A DNA stretch of 64,000 nt, taken from assembly GCF_003952465.1 (NCBI RefSeq), contig NZ_CP034448.1, forward strand, positions 1,426,001 to 1,490,000, read 5' to 3'. Position 1 is the first letter of the stretch. Every line of letters begins with the position of its first letter. The DNA is from Mesorhizobium sp. M1B.F.Ca.ET.045.04.1.1. Its GTDB lineage: Bacteria > Pseudomonadota > Alphaproteobacteria > Rhizobiales > Rhizobiaceae. Shown piece by piece: positions 1 through 9,955 of the stretch. Made by a program: the position numbers and the translations under genes. The notes under the pieces are model-generated. The model made no database searches, was not told the DNA's origin, and worked only from the letters and a program-made list of their open reading frames with translations.

Positions 1-38
1 CATGAAATTTCGCCCGCACAGCAAGTACCTGCCCCTTC

Positions 39-1412
39 CTAGCTCAGGAGAATCGCGGCGTCATCTTCGGCATATCGCCTGCCCCGTCGAGAGAGAGCAG
101 CCAGAAGAGGCCCAAGGCCTGCTGCTTCGAGGTTGCCTATTGCCGAGAGGATCTCGTCCTGCCACCGCGGGTGAACGTTCTCTCTGCTGAGGCCCTTGAA
201 TTTCTCCCAAATCTGATCGGCCGATAAAGGGCGCAGGACATCCCCAAGTGGGTGTCGTACAATCATTTCTTCCGGCCCTTTCCCTTGATCCATGACAACG
301 CGGGCTGGCGTTTCGGCTGGAAACGCCGAAGCGAAATCGGAGGACGCTTCAAGCTCAATACGCCCGGCCAACTCAATGATGCGTACGTCAGTGAGACGTT
401 CAGGTTGAACAGGCCGTAGGGCTTCCCGCCCGTACAAAGCGGCCAGTGCGCAACTAAAATAGAAGCTGTATTGAGCCCCCTCCAAGGTGCTGGGGGCGCG
501 CTCGTTTGCTAGGCGCAGCGCTTGTGGGAAAGTTTCTATGCGCAGCTTGCGGATCTCTTGCCCATCGCGACGCATGGCTAGTATCGCATCGATAGCTGCG
601 TGGATATAGCGACAGCATGCATACGGCTTAAGATAGCATTTTTGAATTTCCCATGAAGACCCAAGATTTTGGGTCAGGAGATGGCGGGTGAAACGATCGT
701 CGTCATCGAGAAGATTGAGAGGTCCAGTTGCGGCTGCCCGCGCGCGATAGGCGGCGGTGATACCTGCAACCACGGCGGGCGGAATCCCTTCCTTGATCGT
801 GCTACCCTCGAATTTCGAGGTTGTGGTCAGGAAGACGATTGGTCCTTCGGATCCGGCAATACCTAACGCATGAGCGGTTTCCGTGGCACTCAAACCCAAG
901 AGACGGCTAGCTGCAGCCGCAGCCCCGTAGCCGACCCAGCGTCCAGTTGCATACGTATCGATTGCCGCAACCGGCCGAGAGCTCGCGATTCGGAGGGCGA
1001 TTTCATATCCGAGCGCAATTGCAACCATGGTCTCGGAGACCGACGCGTCAACAGCCTGAGCCACTGCCAAGGCGGCGGGAATAACGCCGGCACCCGCGTG
1101 GCCTGCTGCGCCACGATGACCGTCGTCGATATCCAGCGCGCTTGCCGCAGCGCTGTTCGCCATCGCGGCGCCGACCACACTAGAACGATCCTCGGTCACC
1201 CAAATGCTGATCAGGCCCTCGCCATAGGCTTCCAGTGCTGATTTTCTGGCCGCATCAGCTAACGGCGATCGCAGGCCCGCAGCCGTGGCACCGATAAGAT
1301 CTAAAATGAGCAACGAAATTGTACGCCGTGTCGCCGCAGGCAGTGCACTTGCTGGATAGCTGCTAACGAATTCGGCGAGTTCAGATATGGCTCGCACTGA
1401 GGTATACTCCAA
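39..1412 (-). CDS. MmgE/PrpD family protein
   Basis: The 457-residue protein has the length and layout of the MmgE/PrpD family, which includes 2-methylcitrate dehydratase, cis-aconitate decarboxylase and iminodisuccinate epimerase. These cytosolic enzymes act on small di- or tricarboxylates. Family-like features are the N-terminal helical segment with an LILDLIGATAAG stretch (about residues 33-44), the SALDIDDGHRGAAGHAG block around residues 90-106, where the Asp-Asp and His residues lie in the usual active-site region, and a C-terminal PFAM-like lid region. The start is a TTG preceded at about 8 bases by a GAAGCGG purine run; a GTG five codons further in is an alternative. The gene stands alone: IS debris begins about 700 bases upstream and the window edge follows its stop codon. 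The family is clear but the substrate cannot be read from sequence. The organic-acid genes elsewhere in the window make a role in organic-acid catabolism plausible. Confidence 0.85.
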   Translation of the reverse strand: MEYTSVRAISELAEFVSSYPASALPAATRRTISLLILDLIGATAAGLRSPLADAARKSALEAYGEGLISIWVTEDRSSVVGAAMANSAAASALDIDDGHRGAAGHAGAGVIPAALAVAQAVDASVSETMVAIALGYEIALRIASSRPVAAIDTYATGRWVGYGAAAAASRLLGLSATETAHALGIAGSEGPIVFLTTTSKFEGSTIKEGIPPAVVAGITAAYRARAAATGPLNLLDDDDRFTRHLLTQNLGSSWEIQKCYLKPYACCRYIHAAIDAILAMRRDGQEIRKLRIETFPQALRLANERAPSTLEGAQYSFYFSCALAALYGREALRPVQPERLTDVRIIELAGRIELEASSDFASAFPAETPARVVMDQGKGPEEMIVRHPLGDVLRPLSADQIWEKFKGLSRENVHPRWQDEILSAIGNLEAAGLGPLLAALSRRGRRYAEDDAAILLS

Positions 1413-2102
1413 TATATCCGCTTCTTTTCGAATAAAGTCTACGGCTGCTTTTCTACCTCGGGGCGAGCCTTGTTACCCACAATAGTCTCAAGCGAAGCCA
1501 GGGCCATGTGCTGGCAGATGGAATTAGGAGACGTCAAACTCCTGCTGCAGCTCGATCAACAACGCGCCTGCTTAACAGTTAAGAAGCCACTCCATTTTGC
1601 TGGTGCACTGTTCTACCGGTTTCGATACCGCGTAGCTCCAACAAGCCAAGTTTCATAAAGAATTTACACGTTGAGAACGCCTATTTGCACTTGAGGCGGA
1701 GCAATTAACAGAACGGCGAGGTTGTGATGCGCTGACCTTCGCTTCACCATCCCCCTTGCAATCCGCATGCCACCGAAGAAGTTGTCCGAGCAAGTGGCGG
1801 ACACTGTGTTTCGCGCCGCGCTACCGGAACACTTGACCATTCGTGTGTCTTCTTCCGAACATAGGTGTCTCCGCATGAGAGGCGACCGTCGTATTCAACG
1901 TTCCAAGTTCTCGTGGGTCCATATCTAGTGCCAATTCAAACGCCCACCACAATAATGTCTATTGGGCTCTCAGTGGTGGTGGACTCGGCATCCGAGCATC
2001 ACCAAAGACTCTTGCTAGCTGTGAGCTTTCGGGAGGTTGTCCATTCGGACCGGACCGAGGAGACTGGAGTTACCACGCTTCAGCATCTATCGGAGGGTCC
2101 GA
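1413..2102. other. Stretch without a recognisable gene
   Basis: I see no convincing coding sequence in these 690 bases. Short open frames on both strands resemble no family I know. A block at 2016-2049 beginning AGCTGTGAGCTTTC recurs, with a few mismatches, at 43874-43908 beside the qseC-like gene, so part of this stretch is a dispersed repeat, perhaps an old IS end. The last bases lead into the IS481-type transposase that starts at 2103. Confidence 0.4.
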
Positions 2103-2759
2103 ATGAACATCCACAAGAATGCCCGTCTCACACCGCTGCGTCGAGAGGAGATGGCGCTGTCGGTGATAGAGGGCGCTTTTTCCAAAGCCCATGCGGCGCG
2201 GGTCTATGGCGTCGGCCAAGATCGTGGCGCGCTGGGTCGAGCGCTATAAGGCTGAAGGGCGGGCCGGCATGATCGACCGTTCCTCGCGGCCCGCCCATAT
2301 GTCACAGGCCACCGCTGCGTTGATCGCCGAGCGCATCATGGCGCTGCGGCGGCAACGTTGGACCGGCAAGCACATCGCCCATGAGGTCGGCGTCTCGCCC
2401 GCCACCGTCAGCCGGGTTCTCAAGCGTGCCGGGCTGTCGCGGCTAAGCGATAGCGAGCCGGCCGAACCGGTCCGGCGCTACGAGCGGGAGAACCCAGGCG
2501 AGATGATCCATATCGACATCAAAGAAGCTCGGCCGCTTCAGCCAAGTCGGCCATCGCATCACCGGCGAGCCGCAAAAAGGCAAGTCGCGCGGCGCCGGCT
2601 GGGAGTTCGTCCACGTCTGCATCGACGACGCGTCCCGCATCGCCTTCTCGCAAATCCTGCCCGACGAGAAAGAAGAACGCGCCATCGCCTTCCTCAAGGC
2701 GGCGGTGGCCTGCTACGCCAGCCTCGGCGTCACAATAGCCCGCGTCATGACCGACAACG

Positions 2760-4413
2760 TCCTAAGCGCGGAACGAAATGGAGCCTGCAGTCAAGGTCTC
2801 TCTGTTCGTCAGCATGCCCTTGCTGCGTGACGTTGGTCAAGTCGTCGAACCAGGCGGCTTCCACCGGCAAGGGAAAAGGTCTCGTCCATAGCAAACACAG
2901 GGTCCGCACGAAGGCGGGCCCTCACCGTCCTCAACACGAGCTTCTGATCCAGGCGGAAGACCCGAACATTATCTACAGGGTCATCGAATCGATGCCCTCA
3001 CGGCCCTAGCTGACAGAGGTTCTTCCACCTGGCACCCGCCCTTCAACGAAGGGCCGGTAGTCGGAACCACCTTTGACGACAGCGTGCACGACGCGGGCCA
3101 TCTTGGCGGTAATAGCGGTCATTGCCTTGCGGCGTAGATCGGGATTGTCGCGATCCCGCGCAATGTAGCGTTCGAACTTATGACGGAAGCCATTCTCCCG
3201 CTGGCGGATGGCGACTTGTCCGGCGATCCACAGGGTGCGGCGCAGCCGAGCATTGCCGAATTTGGAAAGGCGGGTCTGGCCCCGATATTGGCCTGACTGC
3301 TGTGTCGAGAGGTTCAGCCCGCAGAACTTTAGAAACTGGCGATGATGGGTGAAACGGCGAAGATCGCCGGCTTCGGCAATGATGGTCAATGCGTTGATCG
3401 GTCCAATGCCCGGGATTTGTCGCAGGAGCTGATAATCCTGGCTGTGCCGCAACAGCTCGTCGGCCTGCGCTTCGATCTCATTGCGCTGCCGGATCAGGCT
3501 GCGTGCTTCGTCAATGACCATCCGGAACATGCGAATGGCAGGGACATCAAGCGGCAGCGGCAGTCCGATCGATGAGCGCGCCGTCTCGTAAATATCCATT
3601 AGAATCTGTGTCTTGCTGACCTTGCGGCCGACGACATCCCACGCTGCTGTCACAAACTCCTCCTTTGTCCGTGATGCTTGCTGGCGTCGGAAAGGCATGA
3701 AGGAAGGCGAAGAACCAATCGCTGCGGCTGTTCCCCCGGAATCGATCGATCTCGGGAAAATACAGTGGCAGGTAGTGCGTCAGGATACGGTGCTGGATCT
3801 CGGTCTTGGCCCTTGGCGATCGCTTCATGGGTCTTCGACAGTTCCTGCACGTCGTGATGCCGGCGCGCGGCGGATCATGGTAGACCTGCGTCGCCTGGAT
3901 CCTGAGCATGTGCAGCATCACCTGGGCATCCTTTGGATCGTTCTTGTCCCAGCTGTTGTGCAACGCTTCTCGTGTTCGGGCCAGCGCCAGCGACGCCACC
4001 AGCCGCACCTCGAAACCCGCTTCAGCCAGGCGCCATGCTATCGGCCGGTGATAGTTCCCGGTCGCTTCAAAGGCGCAGACCACAGGGCGGCCGTACGCCT
4101 GCAGCACTTCGATCATATGGTCGTGCTCAACACCGGGTGTTGAGGACCAAAAGGCGACGCCGGCGCTTGTGGCCCGGTGCTTCGATCAGAACTTCATTGC
4201 GCACCTTGGCAATGTCGATCGCTACCAGCACCGCGGCGGCGGGTGTAGAATCTGAAGTGGTCATGGTCGGTCTCTCCGGAATGGGCTGTGAACATTCCAC
4301 ATTCTAGAGAAACTTTGACTGGCCATGGCCGCCTCGACAGCGGTGCGCGCCTGCAGCGAGCTGCGCGCACCGCTCTCTCGGTCGCCGCGGCTCCTTCATT
4401 CCGTAGGTGCTAC
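2760..4413 (-). mobile_element. IS110-family element inserted in the IS481 TDN motif
   Basis: These limits come from rejoining the IS481 transposase that the element interrupts: the host gene breaks after GACAACG and resumes with GGCTCC. The element is about 1.65 kb, encodes one transposase on the minus strand (3006-4264), and has about 245 bases of non-coding DNA downstream and about 150 upstream of it. No obvious terminal inverted repeats or target duplication are visible, as is normal for IS110 elements. Members of this family use a bridge RNA from a non-coding end to choose their target. Which end would encode it here cannot be decided by eye. The end adjoining 2760 is repeated at 6190-6770. 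Confidence 0.75.
3006..4264 (-). pseudogene. IS110-family transposase (frameshifted)
   Basis: The start at 4264 gives a sequence with VLVAIDIAKVRNEVLIEAP, the RuvC-like DEDD domain opening with its first Asp. It continues in other frames with VCAFEATGNYHRPIAWRL (the conserved Glu), NDPKDAQVML (the Asp pair) and, at the C terminus, LLRQIPGIGPINALTIIAEAGD and FCGLNLSTQQSG, the transposase_20 domain of IS110 proteins. The reading frame changes near 4135, 3840, 3800 and 3690, so no full-length protein can be made. The last 325 bases of this gene recur inverted at 6190-6514. Confidence 0.85.
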
Positions 4414-4696
4414 GGCTCCTGCTACAAATCAAAGGCCTTCGCCAAGGCCTGCCGCGATCTCGGCCTCAAGCACGTCAGGACAAGACCCTATACGCCCAAG
4501 ACCAATGGCAAGGCCGAGCGCTTCATCCAGACAGCATTGCGCGAATGGGCTTATGCCATCGCATCCGACATCCGATCACCGTGCCGCCGAACTGCCTGTC
4601 TGGCTACACAGATACAATTGGCATCGTCCACATGGCAGCCTAAAGTCCAAAACACGTATCAGTCGCCTGGCTCTAACCGAGGACAACCTGTGGAGG

Positions 4697-5037
4697 CAAT
4701 GGCGGCGTGCATGGGGCGTCCATCGCGCGAAGCTTGGAGATCGGCCGCATATATGTTCCTGCAGCAGCGGGCGTTTTCAGTGCCGTGGGTCTGCTTCTGG
4801 CCGAAAAGTCAGTAGCTGTCGCATCAGCCTTCGTCGCACGACTGGACGAGCTCGACGATACGGCAGCTGAACAGGCTTACGTTCAGCTCCAGCGTGAGGC
4901 GGAGCGCCTTCTGGGTGTTTCCGGGAAGGCCAGGTGCATGCGCCAGGTAGAGATGCGCTACCTTGGGCAGGCATTCGAGCTGATTATTGATCTCGATGTT
5001 GGGCACCTATCCACCGAGGCGCGCAGCGAGCTGCGGT
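4697..5037 (+). pseudogene. Hydantoinase A / oxoprolinase-type fragment
   Basis: The frame reads GGVHGASIARSLEIGRIYVP followed by AAAGVFSAVGLLLAE, which matches the block before the C-terminal part of HyuA/oxoprolinase proteins (usually GG-GPLHA-E-A-LGI-V-VP-PGVFSALGLL). It continues to an MRYLGQAFEL motif typical of the same family. Only about 110 of the roughly 680 residues of a full HyuA remain, cut on the left by IS481 and on the right by IS21 sequence. It is a relic of a hydantoin or oxoproline hydrolase gene and non-functional. Confidence 0.7.
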
Positions 5038-5862
5038 GAGCGCCCGATCAGGCGGAGCTGGTTGGGGTTGCACAGCCTGATCGGGCGCGGCTGATTGGCT
5101 TTCGGCTTCAGTTTGAGAGCGGCTCTTGAAGCGCCAGGACTCATTTCCGGTTTCGACGATCTCGCAATGGTGAGTGAGGCGATCGAGCAACGCGCTGGTC
5201 ATCTTGGCGTCGACGAAGACGCTCGGCCATTCACCGAAGGCGAGATTGGTAGTGATGAGGATCGAGGTGCGCTCGTAGAGTTTCGAGATGAGATGGAAGA
5301 GCAACTGCCCGGCGGCCTGGGCGAAGGGCAGATAGCCGAGCTCATCGAGCACGACGAAGTCTAGCCGGGTCAGGTGATCGGCAATGCGGCCCTGGCGGCC
5401 GGAGCGGGTCTCGGCCTCCAGCCTGTTGAACAGGTCGACGACGTTGAAGAAGCGGCCTCGCGCGGCGTTGCGGATGAGTGAGCGGGCGATGGCGATCGCC
5501 AGATGCGACTTTCCTGTGCCTGTTCCGCCGACCAGGAACGACGTTGCGATGATCGGCGACGAAGACGCCGCCGGCGAGATCGCGCATCCGGGGTTCGTTG
5601 ACCGGCGTGCCGGCGAAGTCGAAGTCCTTGGCCAGCGGCAACTTGGCGACGGCGAGCTGGTATTTGATGGAGCGGGCCTACTTCTCCGATATCTCGGCCT
5701 GCAAGAGATCACCGACAATCCTGGGCGGCTCGTGCTGTCGCTTGATGGCGACGCGCCCATGATCTCGTCATAGGCGCTGCGCATTCCGTAGAGCTTCAGC
5801 GCTCCCATCAGTTCCATTACCTCGGTGCGTTCCACGGCTGTTTGTCCTCCTGAGACTGTCAT
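4984..5862 (-). pseudogene. istB: IS21-family helper ATPase IstB (frameshifted)
   Basis: The product begins [20 protein letters not shown] and later carries [17 protein letters not shown] (Walker A) and [15 protein letters not shown] (Walker B), the signatures of IstB, the AAA+ protein that assists IS21 transposition. Between about 5755 and 5545 the correct frame is a different one (it contains [14 protein letters not shown]), so two compensating frameshifts scramble roughly 60 residues before the P-loop. The C terminus is also abnormal and runs into DNA beyond the usual istB end. A fragment of its partner istA lies immediately upstream. Confidence 0.8.
5040..5088. repeat. 14-bp perfect inverted repeat
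   Basis: GCGCCCGATCAGGC at 5040-5053 is followed after 21 bases by its exact reverse complement at 5075-5088. It lies between the HyuA relic and the IS21 istB gene. No T run follows on either strand, so it does not look like an intrinsic terminator. It may belong to the IS21 end or the istB 3' region. Confidence 0.6.
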
Positions 5863-5898
5863 AGCGGGCGCAGTCGGCGACCGGCTCGTGAGCTAGCT

Positions 5899-6189
5899 TC
5901 AGCGCCGGGGAATGGAAAGGATCGTGCCCGGCGCCGGATCATGCGCGTCGAACACCATCTCCTGCGTCTCGCACGGATACGCCCTCACGAATACATGCGG
6001 CTGGTGGCAGAGCCGCATGTGCGCGACCTTCACTGTCACTGTCACGCCGTCGAGCAGGACGATCTCGTGACTCCAGTCGAACCGGTAGGCCTCGCCAGGT
6101 GCAAAACTCAGCGGAATGTGGGCCTCGGCGCTGCCGCGATCCGCCGCCCAACTCTGAGCATGCCGCCACACCGAACTGTAGCTGCCGTC
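5899..6189 (-). pseudogene. istA: IS21-family transposase IstA fragment
   Basis: About 90 residues of the IstA integrase core are recognisable (FDGSYSSVWRHAQSWA, EAYRFDWSHEIVLLDG with the first catalytic Asp, and AHMRLCHQPHVFVRAYP). The fragment is cut at 6190 by the inverted copy of the IS110 end. On the other side, an internal deletion near 5930 joins it to the last bases of istA just before istB. It belonged to the same IS21 element as the istB gene at 4984-5862. Confidence 0.75.
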
Positions 6190-6770
6190 AAAGTTCTGCG
6201 GGCTGAACCTCTCGACACAGCAGTCAGGCCAATATCGGGGCCAGACCCGCCTTTCCAAATTCGGCAATGCTCGGCTGCGCCGCACCCTGTGGATCGCCGG
6301 ACAAGTCGCCATCCGCCAGCGGGAGAATGGCTTCCGTCATAAGTTCGAACGCTACATTGCGCGGGATCGCGACAATCCCGATCTACGCCGCAAGGCAATG
6401 ACCGCTATTACCGCCAAGATGGCCCGCGTCGTGCACGCTGTCGTCAAAGGTGGTTCCGACTACCGGCCCTTCGTTGAAGGGCGGGTGCCAGGTGGAAGAA
6501 CCTCTGTCAGCTAGGGCCGTGAGGGCATCGATTCGATGACCCTGTAGATAATGTTCGGGTCTTCCGCCTGGATCAGAAGCTCGTGTTGAGGACGGTGAGG
6601 ACCCGCCTTCGTGCGGACCCTGTGTTTGCTATGGACGAGACCTTTTCCCTTGCCGGTGGAAGCCGCCTGGTTCGACGACTTGACCAACGTCACGCAGCAA
6701 GGGCATGCTGACGAACAGAGAGACCTTGACTGCAGGCTCCATTTCGTTCCGCGCTTAGGACGTTGTCGGT
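6190..6770 (+). pseudogene. IS110-family 3' remnant in a second IS481 copy
   Basis: This is the inverted copy of 2750-3330. It encodes the last ~108 residues of the IS110 transposase (STQQSGQYRGQTRLSKFGNA to VKGGSDYRPFVEG) with a stop at about 6514, then the downstream non-coding end. At 6760-6770 it abuts a different IS481-family transposase, again inside the codons of the T-D-N motif. The 5' half of the element is missing, replaced by IS21 DNA. Confidence 0.8.
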
Positions 6771-8251
6771 GAGGACGGCGTGGATCTTGTAGGGAACGGC
6801 CGCGATCAGGCGCAGCAGGAAGTCTCTCGATATGGCGGTGGTGGCCGTTTCCACGAAGGGGAACTTCGAGGTGCGATCAATGGCGACGAACATGTGCAGC
6901 TTGCCCTGTTCGGTGCGCACCTCGGCGACGTCGATGTGGAAGTAGCCGATCGGATGGCTCTTGAACTTCTTCTTCGCCGGCTTGTCACCTTCTACGTCCG
7001 CAGGCGGCTGATGCCGTGGCGCTGCAGGCAGCGATGCAGTGACGAGCGCGTCGTGTGGGATCGTCGCTTGTAAGGCGTAGAGGCAGTCATCGAGTGGCAA
7101 CAGAGTGTAGCGCCGGAAGGGGACGATGACGGCCTCCTCCTCGGGCAAGAGCACCGTCGATCTAGGCTCTCTCGGACCGGTCGGCACATCGTCCACGGGA
7201 CTGTCAGGAATTCTGTGCGCGAGGCCATGATGATGGAAAGGAGAGAATCATCACATGGCTATCGAGAAGGAACTTCTGGACCAACTGCTTGCCGGCCGCG
7301 ATCCGAATGAGGTGTTTGCCAAGGACGGATTGCTCGACGACCTGAGGCGCTTTCGGAACGGATTCTGAACGCTGAACTCGACGAGCACCTCGAGGACGAC
7401 CGCACCGACGGCAGCGCCAATCGCCGCAACGGCCATTCGAGGAAGTCGGTTCTGACGGGCACGTCGAAGATGACGCTGTCGATCCCGCGCGACCGGGCCG
7501 GGATCTTCGATCCGAAGCTGATCGCCAAATACCAGCGCCGCTTTCCCGATTTCGACGACAAGATCATCTCCATGTAGGCGCGCGGCATGACGGTGCGCGA
7601 GATCCGCGGCCATCTGGAGGAGCTCTACGGCATCGACGTGTCGCCGGAACTGATCTCGGCCGTCACCGACGCCGTCCTGGAGGAAGTGGCCGAGTGGCAG
7701 AACCGCCCGCTGGATGCGATCTATCCGCTCGTCTTCTTCGATGCGATCCGGGTCAAGATCAGGGACGAGGGCTTCGTGCGCAACAAGGCCGTCTACATCG
7801 CGCTCGGCATCCTGCCGGACGGCACGAAGGAGATCCTCGGCATTTGGATCGAGCAGACCGAGGGCGCCAAGTTCTGGCTGCGCGTCATGAACGAGCTGAA
7901 GAGCCGTGGCGTCGCCGACGTCTTGATCGCCGTCGTCGACGGCCTGAAGGGCTTCCCCGAGGCGATCAACGCCGTCTTCCCCCAGACCGTGGTCCAAACC
8001 TGCATCGTGCATCTGATCCGCCATTCGCTGGAGTTCGTGTCGTGGAAGGATCGCAAGCCGGTCGTGCCGGCGCTGCGCGCGATCTACCGGGCAAAGGATG
8101 CCGAAGCCGGCATGAAGGCCCTGGAGGAATTCGAAGCCGGCTACTGGGGCCAGCGGTATCCGGCGATCACCCAGAGCTGGCGGCGCAACTGGCAACACGT
8201 GGTGCCGTTCTTCGCCTTCCCCGAAAGCGTGCGCCGGATCATCTACACCAC

Positions 8252-9955
8252 GGATGACATCGACAAGCGTGATTTCGGCTTTCTCGACTCCTGTGCGTTT
8301 ATTTGTTCGGCTCAGGTGAGCGTGTTTCTTCGTCCCGGCCCACAGGATTTCCCATGCGAGCGTGTCGAGACGCAGTCAAGGCTGGCCGGTGCGATGGCGC
8401 CATGGCCGGCTGCGAGGTTTCCAGGCCACGCCTTGACTGCGTCGAGCACGGCGCCTTTCTGGAGTGGACCGGGGCGATGACTGTCGCACCGGGATATTTG
8501 CTTATGTTATGTTCGCCTGGCACGGACGACCACGTGGCAAAGAGCGGCGTGAGAGGATGAGAGCGCCGCCGCGCAGCCGTTATAGTCGTTCCTCGTTTGT
8601 GGCGTCCGTGCGCCGCTTCGGCCCTAGTGACCGCCAATGCCGAACCATCAGCTCGTAGGCACGTTCGGCATTCTCGGCCGCGGCTTTCTCGCTGTTTCGC
8701 AACTCCTTCACGTTGTAGGCGTAAGCCGAACCGCGGCGACCGACACCGCGCTCGCCCGGCGCGCCAGCCTTGAGAGCGAGCTGCCTCTGCTTTGCCGCCA
8801 CCAGCGCCGGCGAGCCCAGAAGTAGTCCTGCTCCTTTGTCAGCAGATGCCAGATCAACACGGCGAGCTTGCGGGCGAGCGCCACGGCTGCGACCTGATGG
8901 CCGCGCTTGTTGCGGATGCGCAGGAAGAAAGCCCTGAGCGGTCCGGGCGCCTTCGCCGCCGCCCAGGCGGCCTCGACCAGCATGGCGCGGGCATGGGAAC
9001 GCCCATGTTTGCTGATCCGGCCATATTGCGCCAAGCCAAGACCGGATTGACGCACACGAGGATTGAGGCCGAAGTAGCTCACCAGCTTCTGCGGTTCGCG
9101 GAACCGCCGGATGTCGCCGACGGCGGCGATGATACCGCTCGCGACGATGGCATTGACGCCGGTGATCGTCTGAAGACGCCGGACTTGCACATCATCAACC
9201 GCTTCCCGGGCGATCTCCCGATCGAGGTCAGCCAGATCCTCGGCCAGGCGGTCGATCTCGCGGATGTGGCGAGCGATAGCGGCCCGCTCGTCGTCGGGAA
9301 GCACCTGCCGCTCGAGCCAGGCGCGACCCCGACGGTTGAACAGATCGGCATGCGGGCACTTCGGCACGAGGTGCGCCTGCAGGAATCCATGCACCTCGTT
9401 CTTCACGCGCGTGCGATGCCGCACGACCTGGTTGCGCCGCGTGACGAAGCGGCGAAGCCGCTCCGTCCGCTCATCGGGAACCCAGACCGCCGGCAGAAAA
9501 CCGCTGGCAATAGGGCGACAGAACCCGCACCACTGCCATGGCGTTGCCCGTAGCTTCGACGACAACCTCATCCATTCGTCGCAACTGCGGCCGAAGCCTT
9601 CCAGTCCCGAGCGGGTCATGTCGACCCGTCCGTGATGGCGCAGTTGGCCATCTTCCCAAACCACCACCTCCGCAAAGGTGCGGTGGATGTCCATCCCAAT
9701 CACGCGTCTCATCGGCTCCTCCTCAAACAGTCGGGAGCCGGCGGGCGACGCGACACCTACGGATCCGCGCTCTCGGCGCAACCGGGCAGGTCGCAGGGGC
9801 GGCCAGCTACTAACGCGAGCTCGCAGCTCATCGAATACATCGGCCTGCCCGTACTTGGCGTGCTCCCGGTGCCCCTGTCCCGGATGGTCGCACCATACGC
9901 CGAAAGCCTTTCATCTCAGCGGGGATCAGGTGGCACCGTCATGACCATACCGGTT
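8252..9955 (-). mobile_element. IS110-family element nested in IS256
   Basis: The limits come from rejoining the IS256 transposase, which breaks after ATCTACACCACG and resumes with ACGAACGCG. The insert is about 1.7 kb, with one transposase gene on the minus strand (8580-9712), about 330 bases of non-coding DNA downstream and about 240 upstream. It is a different IS110 member from the one at 2760-4413. As there, a bridge RNA would be expected from one non-coding end. Confidence 0.7.
8580..9712 (-). pseudogene. IS110-family transposase (frameshifted)
   Basis: The start MRRVIGMDIHRTFAEVVVW at 9712 shows the first Asp of the DEDD domain. VVVEATGNAMAVV, lying in another frame around 9600, has the conserved Glu. 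The C-terminal half (LQTITGVNAIVASGIIAAVGDI, SYFGLNPRVRQSG) is the transposase_20 domain. Frameshifts near 9620, 9510 and 8790 prevent a full product; the true C terminus (QLALKAGAPGERG to TDATNEERL) is read in the last frame to 8580. Confidence 0.8.

Larger units (their letters stand above)
2103..4697 (+). pseudogene. IS481-family transposase, split by an IS110-type element
   Basis: Two pieces of one IS481-type DDE transposase flank an inserted element. The 5' piece (2103-2760) encodes an N-terminal HTH region (ARLTPLRREEM, then KIVARWVERYKAEGRAGM) and the start of the integrase core (GEMIHIDIK, with the first catalytic Asp). It contains at least two frameshifts, near 2200 and 2535. The sequence reaches the second catalytic motif, M-T-D-N, and breaks off inside it. 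The 3' piece resumes at about 4413 with GSCYKSKAF, followed by HVRTRPYTPKTNGKAERFI (family region with the catalytic Glu), and ends near 4697 with an LTEDN-like C terminus. Joining 2760 to 4413 restores a normal TDNGSCYKSKAF motif. The gene is therefore dead through both insertion and frameshifts. Confidence 0.85.
2750..6770. repeat. 581-bp inverted repeat (2750-3330 and 6190-6770)
   Basis: The segment 2750-3330 reappears in reverse complement at 6190-6770 with no differences that I noticed. It covers the 3' part of the IS110 transposase, the adjoining non-coding end and the first bases of host DNA (ACCGACAACG). At 3330/6190 the two copies diverge abruptly: the first continues into the rest of the IS110 transposase, the second into an IS21 istA remnant. 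The arms are 2.9 kb apart and could support inversion of the DNA between them. Confidence 0.85.

Noticed and set aside
7251..8198. 315-codon open frame antisense to the IS256 transposase
   Set aside because: It is the antisense shadow of a real coding sequence, rich in the D-R-H pattern typical of reversed G+C-rich genes.
8792..9553. 253-codon open frame opposite the IS110 transposase
   Set aside because: It is antisense to conserved transposase motifs, which fix the true strand as minus.
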